This document shows, one piece after another, positions 57,640 through 64,000 of a stretch of 64,000 bases of DNA (within the stretch, counting starts at the first letter, position 1; the number at the start of each line of letters is the position of its first letter). The stretch is from the NCBI GenBank assembly GCA_958430865.1, contig CAUDNR010000347.1, positions 37,712 to 101,711 on the forward strand. The letters are read 5' to 3'. The stretch comes from Entrophospora sp. SA101 (lineage: Eukaryota > Glomeromycota > Glomeromycetes > Entrophosporales > Entrophosporaceae). The notes under the pieces were generated by a model. The model saw nothing but the letters and a program-made list of their open reading frames with translations. It did not search any database and was not told where the DNA came from. Made by a program: the position numbers and the translations under genes.

Positions 57640-57955
57640 ACAGAATCAGGTACTCTCCTATGTGAACTATACTTTTTCACTGCAAATTCATCAGATGGAC
57701 CATATTTTCTGTATTTGGTGGTTCGTGGTATTCCAATTTTATTTTCAGGATTATTTCTTTTTCCTTGTTTTATAGCTACTTCAATGTGAATAATATCAAC
57801 ATCAGAATCTGAAGAATAAATTTCATCTGATAAAATAAAATCTGAGTTAGAAGAATCTTATGCTTTATTTTTTTTTCAAATTGGGCCTGTAGACAAATTT
57901 TTAGGTGATTTTTTGAATTTTTTCTTTGAGCAATTTGACTTTTTGTTAATGGCAT
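57640..57955 (-). pseudogene. N-terminal fragment of a multi-copy, probably transposon-derived gene
   Basis: On the minus strand an ATG at 57955 starts MPLTKSQIAQRKNSKNH; after a one-base shift near 57860 the text continues SSNSDFILSDEIYSSDSDVD and KIGIPRTTKYRKYGPSDEF, an acidic stretch and a basic motif in the style of the N-termini of repetitive transposase-like genes in these fungi. It stops at the edge of the small element at 57453. The family cannot be named with certainty. Confidence 0.45.
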
Positions 57956-59870
57956 ATTTTTAATTATTACAATATCAGAATTTTTTGAATAAAAAATGAA
58001 TTGAAAAACGCGACGTTACACTAATTTACTTAGTCCCATTTTTGGATCTTTATATATAATTTGGTGCTACTTTGAACCTGCATAACTTGGTCAATATTGA
58101 AGTTAAAAGAAATCTAGCCACTGATTTTGAAAGTTCCAATGTTGCTTAATAAAAATCAGTGGTTAGAATTTTTTAAAAATAATTTTTTACCAGGTTTAGT
58201 AATGTCAATTTTTATTTTGAGTATAGACGATCGGCACTGTACGATTGGTTGATTTGATTTCAAAGTCGAATCTCACTATCTAGAATATCAATGGAAAATG
58301 GTCGTAATAGTAAAATATTGTCAACTATTATTGGCTTACCAAAAATACGATATAGCTATTTAATTATAAGCAACATAAACAAAACAGGATGAACAGACAA
58401 ATATCAGATCATTTGGGATTTATAGATAACTTTAATATTTGCATTTTAATTAGCATTAAAATTGATTAAATAGATTTTGGTTCATAAAAAAAAAAAATTA
58501 GGGGCATTTCTTCAAACATGATGAATTTCAAAACTGCGGAACGATACATACACGGAAAAAAGGACAGGAAAGTTGATCTCATTTAATGCGATACATGGAG
58601 ACGTTCTTAACCCCGTCATGGAAAAGTTGTATGATTTGGTCATGAAGTGTATGACAATTGGATGAGCCTTTTATTATTAGTTTGTTAATTATATATGTAA
58701 ATAAGAATCTATTTTAATGCTATATTGCTATATTAATTATAAGAACACAAACAGAATGAGTAAATGTATTATTATTCTGCATATAATTAAATATTTAGAA
58801 GTAATATTTTAACATTTTAAAATGTTACGCCTTTAAATTGATTCTTGTTTCAAATTCATTAAAGGATTTTTGATTTTAAATTAATATCAAGTGACTTGAA
58901 TTTTTTGAATAGAGGAAAATCTACTATGTTGCAGATCGCCCTATTGTATCACAATTTATATGAAAATTAATGAATGATAAATTGAAAAACGGGCGATACG
59001 TTTTATTGTTGATGCTCTAGTATTTAGGGATAGATGTAACGGTCCTAAAAAAAAATGCTAGATGAAACGTTTTATTTAGGAATATTGACCAGGAAAATCA
59101 GCTGGGACTGGAATGACATTCTTACTTCAATATTCATGAAGTTCTAGTAATTCAACGAATGGTGCTATGGCCTCAAGATAATTAGATAAAGGTTTCAAAT
59201 CTTGGGGAACAAAATCAACAAATTTTACAGTATCCATTTTCCTATTTTCACATAGATCACCCTGTAAATCTACGTCGTAAATATGTACTATTAATAATAA
59301 GTTCACCTTCAGGAAGTTTATGTAAGCTTGGGTTAGTCTAATTAAATGCACCATTTCTGCTGGTAGCCTCGTTATATTATTACAGGTACACAGCACAATA
59401 CAGTTTATAATTCCTTGCTACATTTTCGTATCTGTTTTCCTCTATTTTTTCAAACGCAGTTCTCTTTTCATATTGGTTGAAATTCTACAATTCTACAATA
59501 ATAATAGATAATAGATCGTTTCTTACAATTTTAGTCGCTGGTCATCCAAAACACTCTCAATATCAAAAAGATCTGATAGGAGTTTAAACAATTGGTATGG
59601 GTTTCCACTTGTTTTTAACAATTAAATTGGTGGAAGCAAACACCAACTTAAAATTAATAAATAGACAATTAATTATCGTTGTTAAAAAAATAAAGCGATA
59701 TAATAATAATAAATATTTACTAAATAAAATGTTTGCCAACTAAGAAAGAGTATGCCCATTTAACATTAACTCAAAAATCTCTTTTTTATTCACTTGGAAT
59801 TGAAATAATTATATGATAATAATACCTAAGAAGAAAGAGAAGAATAAAAATAATCAACGAAGTTCAATTT
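57956..59870. other. Intergenic DNA with scattered remnants
   Basis: A hairpin CCACTGATTTT/AAAATCAGTGG lies at 58116-58161. A plus-strand stretch near 58550-58660 (GKLISFNAIHGDVLNPVM) and a minus-strand frame at 59396-59127 (VKFVDFVPQDLKPLSNYL) may be decayed coding sequence without recognisable family. No intact gene. Confidence 0.35.
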
Positions 59871-61570
59871 CAAAAATCTTCTAATATTCATTCTTGTATT
59901 TATTATTAATAATGTATTTTCAGATTCTAGCCTAAGACGTCTTTTAGAAGTTAGTGTAAAAGTAGATAATAAAATTTATGTTCTTGGAGGTTATAGCTTG
60001 CAGACCAGTTTTCTTACTGATTCAATATTTTATTTAGATTTAACTACTGATTTCGATACTGTAAATGTGCCATGGGTTGATTTAACATCTACAAACAGAA
60101 TTCCCGTAAGGATTGCTTGGTTTTTGGTGTGGTTAGTGGACCATACAAATCAACCATTTTTTTATTCGGTGGAATTATTCCCAATCCAACTTCTGATACA
60201 TATAATTTCGATAATTTACTTTACACATATGATATAAACACAAAAGTCTAGAGTACTCCAAAAATAACTGGCGTTACGCCCACAAATCGTCGAGAAGGTG
60301 GTATTGTGGTGGATGATAAGAGAAAATTGTATATTTTGGTGGATTAGCAGATGAATTTACTGGATCTCCCAACAATCATTTTCGAGCCTTTAATGATATA
60401 TATACAGTAGGCCTGACTTGGGTCTTAATCACTAAATAATTCACCATCCCCAACTTATGACCGTACTTTAACTTTATTGCCTGATGAAACGCAAATGCTA
60501 CAGGTGCAATTGGTTATGAAGTTGATATCTATAAAGTGTGAATTTATATATACTGTACATTTGTATTTTTTTTTTGATTTTTTTTTTAAAATAAATTTTT
60601 TATCTTGTAGATAAAAATTTTTGATACAAAAAATTCAAGTTGGTCGATTGTGGTGTATATATGTGTGTGTGTGTGTTGTTTAATTAATTATAAAATAAAT
60701 AAATTAACCCGAATGAAAATTTTAGACAGCCACCAGTTCAGTAACAATTCAATCTCGACTTGACCGTAGAGCTGTACTTGGTAATTAAATTTTTCTTATA
60801 TTTTGAAAATTTAAAATTTTTTTTTTGATATATGTATATGCATACAAAGCAAATAATGCGAGTATAATTGTTTATAGAGGTATGAGATTTCCTTCACTAG
60901 TTACATCATTCCCTGAACTTCTTGTGCTGAACACCGACACAAATCCTTTTCAATACCCAAATTTTCACTTGATAATCGTGCTCCACCTCTAACAACCAAT
61001 TTAATTGGAAATCAAATGATAATGAGTTTTGGTAATATATTTTATAAAATTTATTTATTCGCCACCATAAAAATTAATTAATTATATTTATATAGGAAAT
61101 ATTACAAATAATAATATGTATCCAAATGCATCTAATTCAGACAATTATATACTTAATATTAATGATTATAGCCGGAAAAAAAATTATTCGGCATCTGAAG
61201 CAAACTTAGCATCATCATTGTCATCAATATCACTAATTAAAATCTTAACAATAGTGTTTTCAGTTTAATTGCATTAATAGTAGTGATAATTGCAACGTTT
61301 ATAATTGCGACGTTATGTTAAAAGAAAGGAAGGAAGAATTACCACATAATGTAATAGAGATTCCAAGTGAACAACAACTTCAACAACACAATAATATTCC
61401 AACTAACCTTAATCAAAACCGATCTACCAACAATAGTCCATTAACACCCTCATTTACTAATAATCGTAACACTAATAGTATGTATGCTGGTGGAATGACT
61501 TTTTGATAATATGCTATCACCAACTCGTCAACAACAACAATTTATGCAACGCTTACCTGAACAAGAATAA
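59871..61570 (+). pseudogene. Decayed paralogue of the membrane kelch gene
   Basis: Follows the gene at 35608-37290 exon by exon: DNKIYVLGGYSLQTSFLTDS, TDFDTVNVPWVDL, a shift after IAW near 60117, RREGGIVVDDKRKLYI, the LVLNT/NRAPPLT blade and the membrane region, with many indels and stops (for example a stop within 60240-60260 and lost bases near 60335). Intron positions are kept in part. The last piece (61315-61570) still reads EIPSEQQLQQHNNIP, TNNSPLTPSFTNNRNTN and, after one shift, DNMLSPTRQQQQFMQRLPEQ to a stop, a longer cytosolic tail than the intact gene has. Confidence 0.8.
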
Positions 61571-62239
61571 CGATTCATATAATAATCAATGAATAATAAT
61601 TATAACTATAGAATATGATTTTTTGCTTATTTAATTTATTTTGGAAACTATAAGATTAATGTTAAATAAAATAATAATACGCATCGTGAAAATAAACCCT
61701 TTTATTACCATTTTTGGAAATAATATTCAAGATTATCACAAAATTTATCCTAATTAAAATTTGATATTAATATATAGTGGAAATTTGAAATGTTACACTG
61801 ATTTTTTATATTGTGCAACGTAGCTTTACAATACACGGCAAACATTCTGGCAATAAAAAATAAGTGATAAACTGGATTTGAATTGAATCTGAACTTGATC
61901 TCCAATTTAGAGAGGTAACAACTATATACTGGCAAAGGTTCAGAAGCAATGAGTTCTGTACAACATTACATGTAATAACAAACTTCTACTATGCTGAAAT
62001 ATATATTAATATATTTATAACTACCATTTTTGCGCGTGATTTGTAAAATAAAAGTAACTAGCAAGTTATATCCAATAAAAAAATATAATCTCATAGAAAA
62101 ACTTCCAAGTAATATTAAAGTTGAATAAATATATATGATACATTTTTCCAAGAAATATTAATGTTTTGGATTTTGTCGCGTGACGCAAAAATGGTATGTC
62201 TTTAGATGATCGGTACTATATTAATATGTCATTTCGTTA

Positions 62240-62580
62240 CACATTGTAAGGGCAATTTTTTCACCATGTTCTTTTTTACTTCTGATAGTGCTGTAATTCT
62301 TGGGTTCCATGATGGATTTTATGTAAATTAGTTCATATTTATGTTTTTTATATAGGGGTAGTCAATCATACATGTCATTTAAAAAAACAATCCTTAATGT
62401 AGCAAAAGGGAATTAAACCCTAATCTAATCTACACTTTTGGATTGATTACTCCAACTATTATGGAGCGAGAAACGAAAATAAGATTTTCAGGTAAGGCGT
62501 TAATATCATGATCACTCCAATTTTCTTTATGACATCAATGTTCACTTTGTCTGATTTTGTTCCAGACTGCCCCAGATCAT
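62240..62580 (-). repeat. Degenerate dispersed repeat (partner at 3.5 kb)
   Basis: Shares two collinear blocks with 3480-3760 ('gctgtaattcttgggttcca' and 'ttcactttgtctg') separated here by unrelated sequence, suggesting an insertion or replacement since the copies diverged. Confidence 0.45.
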
Positions 62581-62769
62581 TTTATAGTTGGTAATTATTT
62601 TTTCTTAAATATGAATATTTCATTTAACAGTTGAGAGTTAATAACCAGAAGAAGGAAGAAATGGGGTTTTTTAGTAATAATAATAATAATAACTAATAAA
62701 AGAAAAAAGAAAATCCCAAGGATTCAAATGAAAAAAACCGAAAAGAAAAATCCAAATAAAATCTAAAGT

Positions 62770-62860
62770 GGATGGTGCTTTGAAGAACTCCCGCTATCAT
62801 ACGCTTCGGTGACTACACTACTAACGCCGGGGGTGGCCAGGTCGATTTTTTATTCTTCTC
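62770..62860. other. GC-rich island, possible structured RNA remnant
   Basis: A block of about 80 bases is far richer in G and C than its surroundings (CGCTTCGGTGAC, AACGCCGGGGGTGGCC) and ends in a T6 run. On the minus strand GCGTTAGTAGTGTAGTCACC resembles a tRNA 5' half with A box, but no matching acceptor stem or clean T arm follows. Identity unknown. Confidence 0.3.
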
Positions 62861-63239
62861 GTGATTTTTTGTTAATTTATAGGATAGATAGATTATTTTA
62901 TTGAAATCCTTTATATAGTATTTGTTAATAGTAGTATTGTTATTATTTATCCTTTGTAATTCAATTCTTGAATGGAAATGATAATTTTTCTTATCATTTA
63001 AAAAGTCTCGACTTTATTTATTAAAAATAGATGAATAATTAATGAATGGTTAACAATCAAATGGGAAACTTGTGAAGAACGTTACATTAGAAGCATAATA
63101 TTTACCATTTATAAAAGCACAAGTTTACAAAAAACAAACAAACTACAAAAGTGGATTAGTTTATTATAGCAAAACAACTGAATAATATTTCCTATAAATT
63201 TTACTAAATATTAAAACATATATGGAAATAATTGACTAT

Positions 63240-64000
63240 CTAAAGTTTACTTTTTATTTGTTGTGATTGTTGATGAGGTATAACAATTACTTTACCAAAA
63301 GTTTTTCTAGATGCAATATCGTTCAAACCCACTTTAATATTTTCTAATCCATAGTATATTTTTTTGTAAATTAAAGGTTTTAATTCTTTCTTTTTAAGCA
63401 AATCAAAAATTCCATTCCAAACCATTTGAATTGTTTCTTGTTCATCATGTTTTGAATACTCGCCCCAATGCAACCCAGTTAACGAAATATTTTTCAGTAG
63501 AACCAAATTCATTGGAATCTTTTCAATGTTACCAGCTGCGAATCCAATCACCACCAATCGTCCATTCCATGCTAATAGGAATATTAATAAAGATAATCAT
63601 TAAAAAATAAGATTATTTATATTATAATCTAGAGGAATGGAATGATGCTACTTACCAATACATTTTATGGAAGGCTGAATCATTCCAACAGGGTCGTAAA
63701 CAACATCTACGCCGTGACCATTGGTAATTTTAAGTACATCTTTATACCAATCTTTATTTTCTTTATAATTTATAGCATAATCTGCTCCATATTCCTTTGC
63801 TATCTCTAATTTTTCGTTTGACCCACAACAAGCAATGACTTTTGCTCCCAATGCCTAATATAATTAATTATTATTGTTGTTGTTATTATTATTATTATTA
63901 TTATATATTTCTTTTAATTTTGATTTTCCTTTAGAATTTTTTTTCTACCTTTGCTATTTGTACAGCAGCTATACCGACACCTCCAGCTGCTGCATGAATT
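63240..64000 (-). CDS. Zinc-independent quinone oxidoreductase-like protein (3' part)
   Basis: The gene enters from beyond the right edge. Minus-strand exons 64000-63949, 63854-63656 and 63571-63240 join in phase. Visible: HAAAGGVGIAAVQIAK, the nucleotide-binding AxxGGVG motif, then ALGAKVIACCGSNEKLEIAK and GADYAINYKE, GVDVVYDPVG, and GRLVVIGFAAG with NLVLLKNISLTGLHWGEY. This is the medium-chain dehydrogenase/reductase fold of the NADPH:quinone oxidoreductase (QOR) type, close to the bacterial QorB/'QOR2' group. No catalytic zinc ligands are seen in this half; the N-terminal domain lies outside the window. Confidence 0.9.

Larger units (their letters stand above)
61571..63239. other. Intergenic DNA with one repeat and a GC-rich island
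   Basis: Apart from the repeat at 62240-62580 and the island at 62770-62860, no feature is seen. An AAT microsatellite of six units lies near 62676-62692. Confidence 0.4.

Overview
The window looks like nuclear DNA of an early-diverging filamentous fungus, most likely an arbuscular mycorrhizal fungus of the Rhizophagus (Glomeromycotina) type. Reasons: very high A+T, many short GT-AG introns (about 50-110 nt), fungal housekeeping genes, a TKL-type kinase with the odd zinc-ribbon N-terminus and HCDLHSGN loop expanded in these fungi, BTB-like debris, and many small DNA transposons. The species assignment is inference. Gene models below were spliced by eye; reading-frame continuity and known protein motifs were the tests.

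Layout. 1.2-3.1 kb: casein kinase 1-like gene with a decayed tail. 4.4-7.1 kb: coiled-coil gene whose C-terminal half resembles ICE1 of the little elongation complex. 8.0-9.8 kb (-): bifunctional histidine-biosynthesis enzyme HIS7. 10.0-12.7 kb: transposons, a dispersed repeat and a BTB pseudogene. 13.0-14.4 kb (-): OMA1-type mitochondrial M48 protease. 15.4-17.7 kb: MFS transporter with a probable 3-nt microexon. 17.7-24.7 kb: repeat-rich DNA around a frame-disrupted kinase. 24.7-26.6 kb: prenylcysteine oxidase-like FAD enzyme. 27.7-35.5 kb: repeat zone with at least five terminal-inverted-repeat elements, a minisatellite and a broken transposon-derived gene.

From 35.6 to 57.1 kb the window is a dense gene island: kelch membrane protein, C2-domain protein, leucine-rich-repeat protein, AP180/CALM clathrin adaptor (-), kinesin-7-like motor with a C-terminal membrane anchor, a SUN-domain pseudogene, PCNA (-), an unrecognised multi-exon gene (-), PPIL4-type cyclophilin-RRM, and AFG1-type ATPase (-). 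After 57.4 kb repeats return, with a decayed second kelch gene (59.9-61.6 kb) and the 3' part of a quinone oxidoreductase gene (-) running off the end.

The genes do not form a pathway; they are independent housekeeping genes (mitochondrial quality control: OMA1, AFG1; endocytosis: AP180; replication: PCNA; histidine synthesis: HIS7). The most notable observations are unusual gene architecture (3-, 4- and 6-nt microexons, a GC-AG intron, a start codon apparently split by an intron), a tail-anchored kinesin with a freshly amplified 63-bp repeat, and many unrelated elements that share CAGT-like ends and TA target duplications.
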